Counted from the first letter of the stretch, positions 25,372 to 35,049 are shown. The stretch is DNA of 64,000 nt from Myroides sp. WP-1 (GCF_014145635.1 NZ_JACHTC010000004.1:124001-188000); one strand, 5' to 3'. A program made the numbers and translations. The notes: a model not told the origin generated them from the sequence alone.

Positions 25372-26502
25372 ATGGAAAGAAACCTGAGAAAAAACAATAC
25401 AGACCAATCGCTGTTTACCAAGCATTATCGACTTGTTGTAATTCCAGCGGTTTTTATCTTATACCTGTTTTCGCACTTTTTGCTCAATCCGTATGATCCT
25501 GAATGGTATTCGACCATTGATGAGCCGGAACTTTGGCAATCGGGAATCATGGTATTGGTGTATTGTACCCTTATTAGTGAAGTGAGCTTGAGATTGAGCC
25601 ATGCGTTGAACACCATATTACCGTGGACAAAATATGCCGCTTGGCGCGTTATTGTGCAACTGTTATTGTTGATCTTGTGTATCTTTAGCATCTACTGTTT
25701 AGTAAACATTATCTACTTGGTTTGGATTCCCTATGAACCAGGTGAAATACTTGATTTAGAAGCTAAAATTGACATTTGGCAATCCTTGTTGATCAGTATT
25801 AATACAGGAATTTTTATCAGTGTCATCCACACGGGGTACTTTTTAATTAAAAACTGGAAAAATTCGATGATGGATGCAGCTGAATTAAAACTAAAAGCCG
25901 AACAATTTGAACGCATTGCAAGTCAAGCGGAATTAGAAACGCTTAAAATGCAGTTAGATCCTCATTTTTTATTTAATAACTTTAGCACATTGTCTGAATT
26001 AGTTATTGAGGATCAGCAAGTAGCAGTTAAGTTTATCGATAACTTAGCTTTGGTCTACCGCTATATGCTTTCCAATGTTAGAAAAAATACAATTAGTTTA
26101 AAAGAAGAAATTAGCTTTGTTGAGTCTTACTTCTATTTGATAAAAGAACGTATGGGGCGCAAAGTTAATATGGTTATTAACATTGACGAATCTGTTCAAA
26201 ATACGCATGCCGTGGCACCAATCGCTATACAACTACTTGTTGAGAATGCGGTGAAACACAACACAGCCTCTAAAGAACATCCGTTGACGATCCATATAGA
26301 AGTAGTGGATCAATATGTTGTAGTGCGCAATAACCTGCAAAAATTAATGGTTCAATTGCCTTCAGCAAAAGTGGGTTTAGCAAATATTATCGATCGCTAT
26401 CGATTATTGAGTAAGTTGGACGTTCAAATCACGAGTAATGAAACATCGTTTCTTGTGAAGTTACCTTTATTAACGGTTAGAGAAAAAAGTTTTACAAATT
26501 AA
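25372..26502 (+). CDS. LytS-type sensor histidine kinase (His_kinase family)
   Basis: A 376-residue membrane kinase. Four hydrophobic segments occupy about residues 20-160, followed by a short coiled-coil linker (MDAAELKLKAEQFERIASQ). The phosphoacceptor is His198 in LKMQLDPHFLFNNFSTLSEL, the hallmark of the His_kinase (HPK8) group, and the ATP-binding N-box is LLVENAVKHN. It has no periplasmic sensor domain of size, so the signal is probably sensed in the membrane. The gene is 13 bases before its response regulator. Confidence 0.92.
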   Translation: MERNLRKNNTDQSLFTKHYRLVVIPAVFILYLFSHFLLNPYDPEWYSTIDEPELWQSGIMVLVYCTLISEVSLRLSHALNTILPWTKYAAWRVIVQLLLLILCIFSIYCLVNIIYLVWIPYEPGEILDLEAKIDIWQSLLISINTGIFISVIHTGYFLIKNWKNSMMDAAELKLKAEQFERIASQAELETLKMQLDPHFLFNNFSTLSELVIEDQQVAVKFIDNLALVYRYMLSNVRKNTISLKEEISFVESYFYLIKERMGRKVNMVINIDESVQNTHAVAPIAIQLLVENAVKHNTASKEHPLTIHIEVVDQYVVVRNNLQKLMVQLPSAKVGLANIIDRYRLLSKLDVQITSNETSFLVKLPLLTVREKSFTN

Positions 26503-26515
26503 AAAAAGAAGTGGT

Positions 26516-27271
26516 ATGAAGGTTTTAATTGTTGAAGATGAAGAGAGAAACGCAAATAAATTGATGCGTCTTTTGCTTCAAATAGACCCCAATATTCAGG
26601 TTCTAGCGGTAGTAGAAAGTATTCAAGCCAGTGTTCATTGGTTGCGCATCAATGCAGCACCTGATTTAATATTTATGGATATTCGCCTCGAAGATGGCTT
26701 GTGTTTTGAAATTTTTGAACAAGTTCATATCAATGTTCCTGTCGTATTTACTACTTCTTATGATGAATATGCATTGAAAGCATTTAAAGTCAATAGCATC
26801 GATTATATCATGAAACCTGTTCAAGAGGAAGATCTCATTCACGCTTTAACCAAGTACAAAAACCTTAGTGCAACGGGACTTAATGATTCAATTCAGCACA
26901 TTTTAGGTAGTCTAAACAAAAGAGAAGTAGTTTATCGTTCCCGTTTTCTTATTCCATATAAAGACGGTTTTAGAGCGGTAAAAGTAGAGGAAATTGACTT
27001 CATTTATTCCGAATTAAAAATTACACATCTCGTGTTAAAAGACAGAAGCGAAATGATCGTTAGTCAAACAATGGAAGAAGTAGAGGAAGAGTTAAATCCC
27101 GCTTTCTTCTTTCGCGCAAATAGGCAACATATCGTAGAGATTGACAGCATTCACAATATTCAAAATTACTATAACGGAAAATTAAAGGTCACGTTGATTC
27201 GAGACCCTCAACGCGAAATAATTATCAGCCGAGATAAGGCACCCTTATTCAAAAATTGGTTGAACTCTTAA
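26516..27271 (+). CDS. LytTR-family response regulator
   Basis: A 251-residue response regulator, partner of the kinase just upstream. The receiver domain (1-120) has the acidic pocket E7-D8, the phosphoacceptor D55 in IFMDIRLEDG, and the conserved K in IMKPVQEEDL. The LytTR DNA-binding domain spans about 150-250 (FLIPYKDGFRAVKVEEIDFI..., FFRANRQHIVEID). LytTR proteins bind pairs of direct repeats about two helical turns apart; such a pair lies 49 bases after this gene, in front of the efflux operon. Confidence 0.93.
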   Translation: MKVLIVEDEERNANKLMRLLLQIDPNIQVLAVVESIQASVHWLRINAAPDLIFMDIRLEDGLCFEIFEQVHINVPVVFTTSYDEYALKAFKVNSIDYIMKPVQEEDLIHALTKYKNLSATGLNDSIQHILGSLNKREVVYRSRFLIPYKDGFRAVKVEEIDFIYSELKITHLVLKDRSEMIVSQTMEEVEEELNPAFFFRANRQHIVEIDSIHNIQNYYNGKLKVTLIRDPQREIIISRDKAPLFKNWLNS

Positions 27272-27292
27272 AGCTACTTCGGTAGCTTTTTT
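27270..27292 (+). terminator. Terminator with UUCG tetraloop
   Basis: AAAGCTAC-TTCG-GTAGCTTTTTT: a short stable hairpin with a UUCG loop and a T-run, ending the two-component operon. Confidence 0.85.
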
Positions 27293-27319
27293 CATATAAT
27301 CAATACAGATTAGTATTTG

Positions 27320-27354
27320 TTTTTTACGCTTCAGTCTTCATTTTTTACGCTTCA
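27320..27354 (+). promoter_or_regulatory. Direct-repeat operator, probable LytTR binding site
   Basis: The 14-mer TTTTTTACGCTTCA occurs twice without mismatch, at 27320-27333 and 27341-27354, exactly 21 bp apart, i.e. two helical turns on the same face. This is the geometry known for LytTR regulators (AgrA, ComE and others). The site lies 62 bases upstream of the adaptor gene of the RND operon. That the adjacent regulator binds it is my inference. Confidence 0.6.
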
Positions 27355-27415
27355 CAACAATAAAAATAGATGGAAAATTCCTTTTTTTCATTTTTGTTGC
27401 GTAATATAAAATTTT

Positions 27416-28612
27416 ATGAATAGAATTTATCGAAACCTTAGGGTATTCGCTTATGTAGGAATCACAGCTCTTGTGTTAGTAACTGCAGTGAGTTGTAAAA
27501 AAAACTCGAGTGATGCAGCGCAAATAGCGGGACAAATAGAAGTGAAAACAGAACGTGTGGAACGAGGAGATGCTGAAGTGACACATCAATATACCGCAGC
27601 TTTACAAGGAAAGGTTAACGTTGAAGTAAGAGCACAAGCGACAGGTTATATTGATCAAATACTAGTCAAAGAGGGAAGTTATGTCAAAAAAGGACAAGCC
27701 CTGTTTTTAATTGATCGTCAACCGTATCAAATTAAATTGCAAAATGCAGAAGCTACACTAAAGGCCGCTCAAGCCGCTTTAGTAGATGCTCAATTGGAAC
27801 TAGAAAAGGTAAAATCACTAGTTGAAAATAAGTTTGTATCGCCTATTCAATTGCAAACAGCTACTGCAGCATTAGACAGCGCAAAAGCAATGGTGGCTCA
27901 AGCAAAAGCAGCAGTCGCAGAAGCTCAGTTAAATTTAGGCTATTGTACCGTTACTGCACCAGTGGATGGATTCTTAGGTAGAATTCCCAAACTTGTCGGA
28001 AACTTAGTTACTGCTGGTGAAGCAGAACCGTTGACTACAATGTCTGACATTACTCAAATTTATGCTTATTTTTCCGTTACAGAAGCAGATTATTTTGATC
28101 TTGTTAAGGGAAGTAATGGAGAAACAAATGTTCTTCCTATGGATATTCAATTGCAATTGAGTAATGGAGATCTATATCCAATCGTGGGGAAAGTAGATAT
28201 GATTAATGGTGAATTTGACAAAGCAACCAATGCATTGAGTGTTCGTGCTGTTTTTGATAATCCAGATAAACTATTGCGAAATGGCGGAACGGGAATTGTT
28301 CGTTTGATCGCTAAGAAAAAAGATGTAGTGCAAATTCCAATTGCTGCAACGCTAGATCTACAAGATAAAGTTTTTGCTTATGTTTTGGGTAAAGATAATC
28401 AAGTAGAACAACGACAGTTGCAAGTGGTCGGCAAAAACTTACAAACCTACTTTGTGCAAGGTGGAGTTGATAGTGGAGATATCATTATTACAACAGGATT
28501 GGATAAAATTGTTGATGGTGATGTGGTTAAACCATTAGAAACAAATGAAAGTCAACAAATTAGTGCGTTAAAAAAGGAGGGGCAAACAACGCGTGAGCCG
28601 TCCGTTTTGTAA
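27416..28612 (+). CDS. RND efflux periplasmic adaptor (AcrA/MexA family) lipoprotein
   Basis: A 398-residue membrane fusion protein. The lipobox is TAVSC with Cys27. Residues about 55-100 and 175-200 are the two halves of the barrel-sandwich (VNVEVRAQATGYIDQILVKE..., CTVTAPVDGFLGRI), separated by a coiled-coil hairpin (LKAAQAALVDAQLELEKVK...). The C-terminal beta-barrel and membrane-proximal domains follow. It is the adaptor for the permease 55 bases downstream. No metal-binding Met/His clusters are seen, which fits a drug-type (HAE1) pump. Confidence 0.93.
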   Translation: MNRIYRNLRVFAYVGITALVLVTAVSCKKNSSDAAQIAGQIEVKTERVERGDAEVTHQYTAALQGKVNVEVRAQATGYIDQILVKEGSYVKKGQALFLIDRQPYQIKLQNAEATLKAAQAALVDAQLELEKVKSLVENKFVSPIQLQTATAALDSAKAMVAQAKAAVAEAQLNLGYCTVTAPVDGFLGRIPKLVGNLVTAGEAEPLTTMSDITQIYAYFSVTEADYFDLVKGSNGETNVLPMDIQLQLSNGDLYPIVGKVDMINGEFDKATNALSVRAVFDNPDKLLRNGGTGIVRLIAKKKDVVQIPIAATLDLQDKVFAYVLGKDNQVEQRQLQVVGKNLQTYFVQGGVDSGDIIITTGLDKIVDGDVVKPLETNESQQISALKKEGQTTREPSVL

Positions 28613-28667
28613 CGTCAATCACCTCCGAAAAACAAACAACAAAGATTCAATTTAACTCAGTAAATTC

Positions 28668-31600
28668 ATGCTAAAAAAAATAATTCACAGGCCAGTATTG
28701 GCTACCGTGATCTCTGTTATTTTGGTAATTTTAGGTCTTGTTGGACTTAAAGAATTGCCCATCCAACAGTTCCCCGATATTGCACCACCGAGTGTAGCGG
28801 TGCACGCTTCTTACCCTGGAGGAAATGCAGAAACGGTATTAAAATCAGTTGTTACTCCACTTGAAGAAGTTATTAATGGGGTAGAGCGAATGACACATAT
28901 CGAATCTACAGCTAGTAATGATGGTACAGCTCTTATCACGGTATTCTTTGAATTGGGAACTGATCCGGATCAAGCAGCGGTTAACGTCCAAAATAGGGTA
29001 GCTCAAGTACAGGGAATTTTACCAGAAGAAGTAATTCGCGCGGGAATTAATACCCAAAAAGAACAACGAGGAATGATCATGGTTATTGATTTAATCAGTG
29101 ATGATGCGGCGCTATATGACGAAACGTTTGTTCAAAACTATGCGAGAATTAATCTAGTACGCGCATTAAAGCGAATCAAAGGTGTCGGAAACGTACAACT
29201 CTTTGGAGAGAAAGATTATGCTATGCGTGTATGGTTGGATCCACATAAATTAGCGAATCGCGGATTAACACCTTCTGATGTTGAACGCGCTATTCAAAGT
29301 CAAAGTTTAGAAGTAGCTGCAGGTAACTTAGGCCAAAATGCCGGTGGTGCAGTGCAATATACGCTTACTTATCCCGGAAAATACAATACCCCAGAACAGT
29401 TTGAACAAATTGTTGTACAAGCAGATAACAACGGAAATGTACTGTATTTAAAAGATATTGCTCGTATTGAATTTGGTGCAGTAGCCTATGATGAGGAAAA
29501 TAAAGTAAATGGTAAAGAAGCTGTATCTATGGCTGTTTTCCAAACGAATGGCTCGAATGCGAATGAGATTCAAACACAAATTTACGGAGTATTAGAGGAG
29601 CTAAAACCTCAATTGCCTAAAGGATTAAATTACAACGTAACCTTCGCAAGTAAAACCCAGCTAGATGAATCGATTAATCAAGTGAAAACAACATTAATCG
29701 AAGCATTCCTTTTGGTGTTCTTGATTGTGTATTTATTCTTACAAGATTTTAGATCAACGCTAATTCCCGCTATTGCAGTTCCTGTTTCATTGGTAGGGAC
29801 GTTCTTCTTTTTGAATATGCTTGGGTTCTCTATTAATATGTTGACACTCTTTGCGTTGGTTCTCGCGATTGGAATTGTCGTCGACGATGCCATTGTAGTA
29901 GTTGAAGCCGTTCACGCCACGATGATGATTGACGGACTTAATGCGAAAGAGGCAACTTCTAAAGCAATGAGCGAAATTACCGGTGCTATTATTTCGATTA
30001 CCTTGGTTATGTCAGCTGTATTTTTACCTGTCGGATTCATGACCGGACCAGTAGGAGTATTCTATCAACAGTTTGCCTTTACCTTGGCGATTGCCATTTT
30101 GATTTCTGCCGTAAATGCCTTGACATTAAGTCCAGCGCTATGTGCATTATTGCTTAAAAATCACTATACAGAGGAACATGGAGAAACAAGTAAAAAAGGT
30201 TTTTTAAAGCGTTTCTTCTCAAGCTTTAACAGCGGATTTAATGCGTTGACTGATCGTTATGTTGGGGGAATTAAATTCTTACTCAAACGCAAAGTATTAG
30301 GCGCTTCTCTTATTTTGGGCTCTATTGTAGGAATGATTATCTTAATGAATGTAACACCTAAAGGGTTTATTCCAAATGAAGATCAAGGTTTCGCTATGTT
30401 TGCTTTGTCTCTGCCTCCAGGATCTTCTATTGATCGTACAACTAAAGTATTGAAAGAAGGTGATGAAATCATGCGTAACCATCCCGCTATAAAATCCGTA
30501 ACGACGATTTCGGGATTTAATATTTTAGGAAATGCTGCCAGTCCTGCTTATGGAATGGGATTCATCGCTTTTAAAGATCGTGCTGAACGTGGGGAAGTAA
30601 CCGATATTAATGAAATATTAGCGGAGATTAATGGTCAATTATCGTCCATTAAAGAAGGAGATTTCTTCGTGTTTGCCAACCCTACAGTACCGGGATTTGG
30701 AGATTTTGACGGATTAGAATTAGTCGTTCAAGATCGCAAAGGAGGCACGATTAATGAATTTGCAGATGTAGTAACGCAATTCAATGCTGATTTAAGTTCT
30801 TCAGATGAGGTAGTACAAGCTTTTACCATGTTTAAGTCGGATTTCCCGATGTACAAAATTATTGTAGATCCAGTAAAAGCTAAAATGCACGGTGTGGAAG
30901 TTAGTGAAATGATGGCTGCCGTTCAATTGTTTTATGGAAGTGCACAAGTAAATGATTTCAATCGATTCGGAAAACAGTTTAAAGTATTCGTACAAGGTGA
31001 CGCTCCTTTTAGAGCCAATGAAGATTCTTTCAAAACACTTTACGTCAATACAAATTCTGGAGAAATGATACCGATTAGCTCGATGGCTAAATTGGAAAAA
31101 GTATACGGACCACAAGCAATCAGTCGTCATAACCTTTTTAATTCCATTACGGTAAATGGAATTATTAGCCCAGGGGTAAGTACAGGGGATGCTATGGCAA
31201 AAGTAGAGCAAATAGCTGCAGAGAAATTACCAACAGGATATGGTATTGAATGGCTGGGACTGAGTAAAGAAGAAAAGCAATCGGGTAATCAAATGATTTT
31301 CATTTTTGGATTGTCTATTCTCTTTGTATACTTCATCTTGGCAGCACAGTACGAGAGCTACATTCTGCCATTAGTTGTGTTGTTCTCTCTCCCTGTAGGA
31401 ATTATAGGGGTGTTCATCGCTATTGGATCCGTGGGAATCGCCAATAATATTTACGTACAAGTGGGGCTCATTATGCTCGTCGGATTGTTGGCTAAAAATG
31501 CCATTTTGATTGTAGAATTTGCCGTACAACGACGAAATGCGGGATTGTCTATTGTCGAAGCCGCTCTAGAAGCTTCGCGCTTGCGCTTGCGTCCAATTTT

Positions 31601-31823
31601 GATGACTTCCTTTGCTTTTGTCGCAGGTTTAGTGCCTTTGATGTTCGTTCAAGGATCTTCAGCACAAGGAAATCACTCGATCAGTATTGGTACTGCAGGA
31701 GGAATGTTCTTTGGTGTGGTATTAGGCGTTTTTGTTATTCCAATTTTGTACGTGTTCTTTCAATACTTACAAGAGAAAATTTCGGGAGCACCAGCTGCTG
31801 TTGAAACAAACTCAGCTATTTAA
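28668..31823 (+). CDS. RND multidrug efflux permease, HAE1 (AcrB-like) family
   Basis: A 1051-residue inner-membrane pump. It starts with the typical first helix (IIHRPVLATVISVILVILG) and has the two large periplasmic loops. The proton-relay pair D406-D407 is present in helix 4 (AIGIVVDDAIVVVE), and the Lys of helix 10 lies in LVGLLAKNAILIVEF, both hallmarks of the hydrophobe/amphiphile group 1. Substrates are likely organic compounds such as drugs or bile salts, but cannot be named. It is the second gene of a three-gene operon controlled, I propose, by the adjacent LytTR system. Confidence 0.95.
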   Translation: MLKKIIHRPVLATVISVILVILGLVGLKELPIQQFPDIAPPSVAVHASYPGGNAETVLKSVVTPLEEVINGVERMTHIESTASNDGTALITVFFELGTDPDQAAVNVQNRVAQVQGILPEEVIRAGINTQKEQRGMIMVIDLISDDAALYDETFVQNYARINLVRALKRIKGVGNVQLFGEKDYAMRVWLDPHKLANRGLTPSDVERAIQSQSLEVAAGNLGQNAGGAVQYTLTYPGKYNTPEQFEQIVVQADNNGNVLYLKDIARIEFGAVAYDEENKVNGKEAVSMAVFQTNGSNANEIQTQIYGVLEELKPQLPKGLNYNVTFASKTQLDESINQVKTTLIEAFLLVFLIVYLFLQDFRSTLIPAIAVPVSLVGTFFFLNMLGFSINMLTLFALVLAIGIVVDDAIVVVEAVHATMMIDGLNAKEATSKAMSEITGAIISITLVMSAVFLPVGFMTGPVGVFYQQFAFTLAIAILISAVNALTLSPALCALLLKNHYTEEHGETSKKGFLKRFFSSFNSGFNALTDRYVGGIKFLLKRKVLGASLILGSIVGMIILMNVTPKGFIPNEDQGFAMFALSLPPGSSIDRTTKVLKEGDEIMRNHPAIKSVTTISGFNILGNAASPAYGMGFIAFKDRAERGEVTDINEILAEINGQLSSIKEGDFFVFANPTVPGFGDFDGLELVVQDRKGGTINEFADVVTQFNADLSSSDEVVQAFTMFKSDFPMYKIIVDPVKAKMHGVEVSEMMAAVQLFYGSAQVNDFNRFGKQFKVFVQGDAPFRANEDSFKTLYVNTNSGEMIPISSMAKLEKVYGPQAISRHNLFNSITVNGIISPGVSTGDAMAKVEQIAAEKLPTGYGIEWLGLSKEEKQSGNQMIFIFGLSILFVYFILAAQYESYILPLVVLFSLPVGIIGVFIAIGSVGIANNIYVQVGLIMLVGLLAKNAILIVEFAVQRRNAGLSIVEAALEASRLRLRPILMTSFAFVAGLVPLMFVQGSSAQGNHSISIGTAGGMFFGVVLGVFVIPILYVFFQYLQEKISGAPAAVETNSAI

Positions 31824-31836
31824 AAATAAAGTAGAA

Positions 31837-33228
31837 ATGAAAAAATATCTATATATAATACCCGTTGCTCTTGCTTTTACGGCTTGTAAAGTCGGAAAAG
31901 ATTATGAGCGACCTTCTCTAGAAACGCCAGATCAGTTTTATGCTGGAACGCAAGGCAACTCTACTGAAAATACGTTGGCCGAATTGTCGTGGCAAGGTTT
32001 TTTTGCTCATGATGAGTTAGCTTCTTACATACAAGTTGCTTTGGAACAAAATACCGACTTGCAACTTGCAATCAAGAATATCGATCAAGCGAATTTACTG
32101 TTTAAACAGTCAAAGATGGCTCTACTTCCCGATTTGACCATGCAAGTTGCAGGTACACATAGTGAGTTATCCAAAAACAGTGAGGTGGTACGAAGTGGTG
32201 CCTCTCGCACAAATAAGGATTATACCGCTCATTTAGATTTGTCTTGGGAATTGGATGTTTGGGGAAAAATAAGACGCGAAAAAGAAGCAGCTTTAGCTTC
32301 GTATTTACAAACACAAGAAGTAAAACGCGCCATTCAAAATCGATTAGTAGCAGAGGTAGCTACGGCTTATATCAATTTGTTGATGTTGGACGAACAATTG
32401 AGAATTGCAGAAGAGGGATTGACCTTGCGCGAGAATACCTATGCCGTAACGCAAAAAATGTACGAAGTAGGAAATGAATCAATTGTAGCTGTTCAACAAG
32501 CTGAAGCCCAATGGCTAGAGGCACAAGAATTACTGCCTCAAATCGAACAAGAAATCGCTTTACAGGAAAGTGCTTTAGGTGTTTTGTTGAATCATTTTCC
32601 ACAGCAAATAAAACGCACTTCAACGTTGAATGCTGTTCAGTTCTCAACAGAATTAAACACAGGAGTACCAGCTTCATTTTTAAGTCAACGCCCTGATATT
32701 CAAATTGCAGAATTGGAGTTGAAAAAAGCCAATGCGAAAGTAGGTGCGGCACAAGGTGAAATGTATCCTAGGCTTACCATTTCTGCACAAGGTGGATTAA
32801 ATGCTATTGAAACCTCACAGTGGTTCAATACCCCTGCTTCCTTATTTGGAACGGTGGTTGGCGGATTAGTTCAACCTATTTTTCAAAAGAAAAAGCTGAG
32901 AACTGCCTATGAGGTTGCGGTAATTGAACGTGAAAAAGCAGCTATTAGTTTTAAAAACGCTGTAGTAGTTGGCTATGCAGATGTACACGATGCCTTAGTG
33001 AAAATTGATAAAATGCAAGAAAGAGAGCAAGTTGTACAACAAAGGGTAGACCTGTTAAATACATCTTTAGAAAGTATACAAGTTATGTTTGGATTGGATA
33101 AAGCTTCGTATTTGGAGGTGATTAACGCTCAAGCCTTAGCGCTACAAAGTAATTTAAATTACGCAACGTTAAAACGCGATTATTTAGCCTCAAAGATTGA
33201 TCTATACCGCGCTTTAGGCGGTCATTAA
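31837..33228 (+). CDS. RND efflux outer-membrane factor (NodT/OprM-like lipoprotein)
   Basis: A 463-residue outer-membrane channel protein. I chose ATG 31837, which yields a lipoprotein signal peptide (lipobox FTAC, Cys17, then KVGKDYERP, the family's classic start); the frame extends upstream into the permease gene but without a sensible leader. Two OEP domains with long helices follow, with landmarks DLSWELDVWGKIRREKEAA and ASFLSQRPDIQIAELELKKA. It closes the operon 13 bases after the permease and completes the tripartite pump. Confidence 0.93.
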   Translation: MKKYLYIIPVALAFTACKVGKDYERPSLETPDQFYAGTQGNSTENTLAELSWQGFFAHDELASYIQVALEQNTDLQLAIKNIDQANLLFKQSKMALLPDLTMQVAGTHSELSKNSEVVRSGASRTNKDYTAHLDLSWELDVWGKIRREKEAALASYLQTQEVKRAIQNRLVAEVATAYINLLMLDEQLRIAEEGLTLRENTYAVTQKMYEVGNESIVAVQQAEAQWLEAQELLPQIEQEIALQESALGVLLNHFPQQIKRTSTLNAVQFSTELNTGVPASFLSQRPDIQIAELELKKANAKVGAAQGEMYPRLTISAQGGLNAIETSQWFNTPASLFGTVVGGLVQPIFQKKKLRTAYEVAVIEREKAAISFKNAVVVGYADVHDALVKIDKMQEREQVVQQRVDLLNTSLESIQVMFGLDKASYLEVINAQALALQSNLNYATLKRDYLASKIDLYRALGGH

Positions 33229-33246
33229 AGATAATGTTATCGTTGT

Positions 33247-33294
33247 TAAAAAAGCTGATTCCTTTTTGTTTAAAGGAGTCAGCTTTTGTTTTTT
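33247..33294 (+). terminator. Intrinsic terminator after the first RND operon
   Basis: AAAAGCTGATTCCTTT-ttgttt-AAAGGAGTCAGCTTTT, with one mismatch and a T-rich tail. Confidence 0.88.
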
Positions 33295-33367
33295 ATAACC
33301 ATTGTATTGTGTTAAAATAAAAAATACAACTCTGTTGAAAAGAGCTTTAAAAAAGGAGGATAGTTGT

Positions 33368-33375
33368 TATATTTG
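33368..33375 (+). promoter_or_regulatory. Candidate -7 element of the orphan adaptor gene
   Basis: TATATTTG fits TAnnTTTG. It ends 12 bases before an ATG at 33388 and 21 bases before the ATG at 33397, which favours the second as the true start. Confidence 0.45.
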
Positions 33376-33396
33376 TACCTCTTATAGATGCATGAT

Positions 33397-34545
33397 ATGA
33401 AGAATAGAAAAGTTAGAGCGCAACAAATAATAATGACTGTTGGTTGTATTGGTTTCTTGGTTTGGGTAGGTCTTCGCGGAATGAATGAACGCCAAGGAAA
33501 TAACAAAAGTACGGATACAACAACGTCTAAAGCGTTGTCTCTTGTTTCTGAAGGCGTGCGTGTAGAACCAGCAACGGATGAGATTGTCGTTGTCAATCAA
33601 AGTTATCCTACGCAAATTAGTACGGCACCATCTTTTTCTGTTTTGGCAGATCAAAGTGGAGAACTTGTTCAGGTTATGGTTGATGTCAACAGTCGTATTG
33701 AAGTAGGACAAGATGTTGCATTGCTTCGCGTGGCGGTGACACAAGGGGATACGTTAGGACTCGGTAAAGCTACAAAAAAGGTTAAAGATGCTAAACAGCA
33801 TGTTAAAGAACAATTAGAGCTATTACTAGCAATTGATCGCGGTGAAGAAGGTACAGCAGCAAAGGAAAATTACGAGAAACAATATGCTTCGTATAATGAA
33901 GCTAAAAAAACATTGACGAGCTACGAAGAACAGGTAAATAAGATCTCTTCATCTACTCAACAGAAATACGTTGAACATACCATAAAGGCTAAACAAACAG
34001 GAACTGTGAAACAGGTATTGGTAGGAGCAGGAAACAGCATTAACCAAAAGCAACCTTTATTGACGATGCAAGCAGGACAAAGTCAAGCGGTACAAATTCA
34101 GGTAACCAGTGAAAACTACTTACTCCTTCGCAATTATGCAAACCAATTAAAGGGTAGCTTACTTTTCAAAGACGAGTCGACCTATGCATTGCCAAATTCG
34201 GTATTGGCTACCTTGAATCAAAAATCAATTAACGAAGAAGGCAATATCGTAATGACTTTAAATGTTGCTTCTATTCCCAACAGACAAGATATTCAAAAAT
34301 TGACTTTGAGCGTACTGAATGTGCCAACACGAGTGTTCAATGAAAAAGCTATTTTCATGCGTGACAATACAGCCTACGTTTGGACAGTAAACGAAGAGGA
34401 TCGTATCACTGCTGTTCCAGTCATGATCGTGAAAAATGAAAACGAAAAAGTATATGTTCAACGCGGTAATACCCCGTGGAATCGCGTGTTAGTTGGCGAT
34501 CTTACTCAGGTGAAAGAGGGAGATAAATTGACAAATAACGAATAG
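33397..34545 (+). CDS. Membrane-anchored adaptor-like protein (HlyD/MFP-like), orphan
   Basis: A 382-residue protein with one N-terminal membrane anchor (IIMTVGCIGFLVWVGL) and a periplasmic part. Two biotinyl-lipoyl-like half motifs are visible, LADQSGELVQVMVDVNSRIEVGQ (about 90-110) and KAKQTGTVKQVLVGAGNSINQKQP (about 195-215), separated by a helical hairpin with a coiled coil (KDAKQHVKEQLELLLAID...). This is the layout of a membrane fusion protein, but no permease gene is directly attached; the second RND system starts with a separate gene 90 bases downstream and has its own adaptor. It could serve a pump elsewhere. Confidence 0.65.
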   Translation: MKNRKVRAQQIIMTVGCIGFLVWVGLRGMNERQGNNKSTDTTTSKALSLVSEGVRVEPATDEIVVVNQSYPTQISTAPSFSVLADQSGELVQVMVDVNSRIEVGQDVALLRVAVTQGDTLGLGKATKKVKDAKQHVKEQLELLLAIDRGEEGTAAKENYEKQYASYNEAKKTLTSYEEQVNKISSSTQQKYVEHTIKAKQTGTVKQVLVGAGNSINQKQPLLTMQAGQSQAVQIQVTSENYLLLRNYANQLKGSLLFKDESTYALPNSVLATLNQKSINEEGNIVMTLNVASIPNRQDIQKLTLSVLNVPTRVFNEKAIFMRDNTAYVWTVNEEDRITAVPVMIVKNENEKVYVQRGNTPWNRVLVGDLTQVKEGDKLTNNE

Positions 34546-34607
34546 GCTATCCCTTGTTCCAATCAAAATTATACAATAGATAGTAAAAATTATGTAATAT
34601 TCTTTTG

Positions 34608-34629
34608 TAGGTGAGTTGATATCTTCGCC
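34608..34629. promoter_or_regulatory. Imperfect palindrome before the Cys-rich gene
   Basis: AGGTGA-gttgatatct-TCGCCT has 6-bp arms with one mismatch and ends 6 bases before the ATG of the Cys-rich protein. It could be an operator of the metal-type RND operon; evidence is weak. Confidence 0.25.
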
Positions 34630-34635
34630 TAACAT

Positions 34636-35049
34636 ATGAAGAGAATATTAGTCATACTTTTTAGTGTTATGTACTTGTTTTTGGCCTCTGGCTTTAGTAC
34701 ATATCAGCACCTCTGCAAAGGGTTAGTGCAGCAAACGAGTATGGCTTTTGCTCAAACAGCGGAAGATAACTGTGCTTTTTGTAGTAAAACAGGAAAAACA
34801 GTCAATGACCCTAAAAAGAATTGTTGTAAAGACAAAGTTGAAGTTGTAAAAGTAAAGTCAGAAGTACAGCAAACTAGTTTTAAGGTTTTAAAAGTATCGT
34901 TTTTTGTCGATGCTATCTTACACCGCTATTTTGGTGCGGTATACGAATTCGTATCTGCACCAAAACAGATATTAATTCCCCACTTATATTACTCGGATCA
35001 CACAAAGGATATCCCTTTGTATATCAAACATTGCGTATATAGAATTTGA
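34636..35049 (+). CDS. Small Cys-rich exported protein, HYC_CC_PP-like
   Basis: A 137-residue protein with an N-terminal signal or anchor segment (ILVILFSVMYLFLASGF). It carries QHLC (Cys27), CAFC (Cys46 and Cys49) and CC (Cys63-64), the pattern of the HYC_CC_PP family, a group I recall next to heavy-metal RND pumps in Bacteroidota. The role is unknown, but the Cys/His pairs suggest metal binding in the periplasm. It opens the second RND operon, 78 bases before the TolC-type gene. Confidence 0.75.
   Translation: MKRILVILFSVMYLFLASGFSTYQHLCKGLVQQTSMAFAQTAEDNCAFCSKTGKTVNDPKKNCCKDKVEVVKVKSEVQQTSFKVLKVSFFVDAILHRYFGAVYEFVSAPKQILIPHLYYSDHTKDIPLYIKHCVYRI

Noticed and set aside
31732..31836. Upstream extension of the first outer-membrane factor gene
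   Set aside because: It overlaps the permease gene by 92 bases and lacks a signal peptide, whereas ATG 31837 starts a classic lipoprotein signal.
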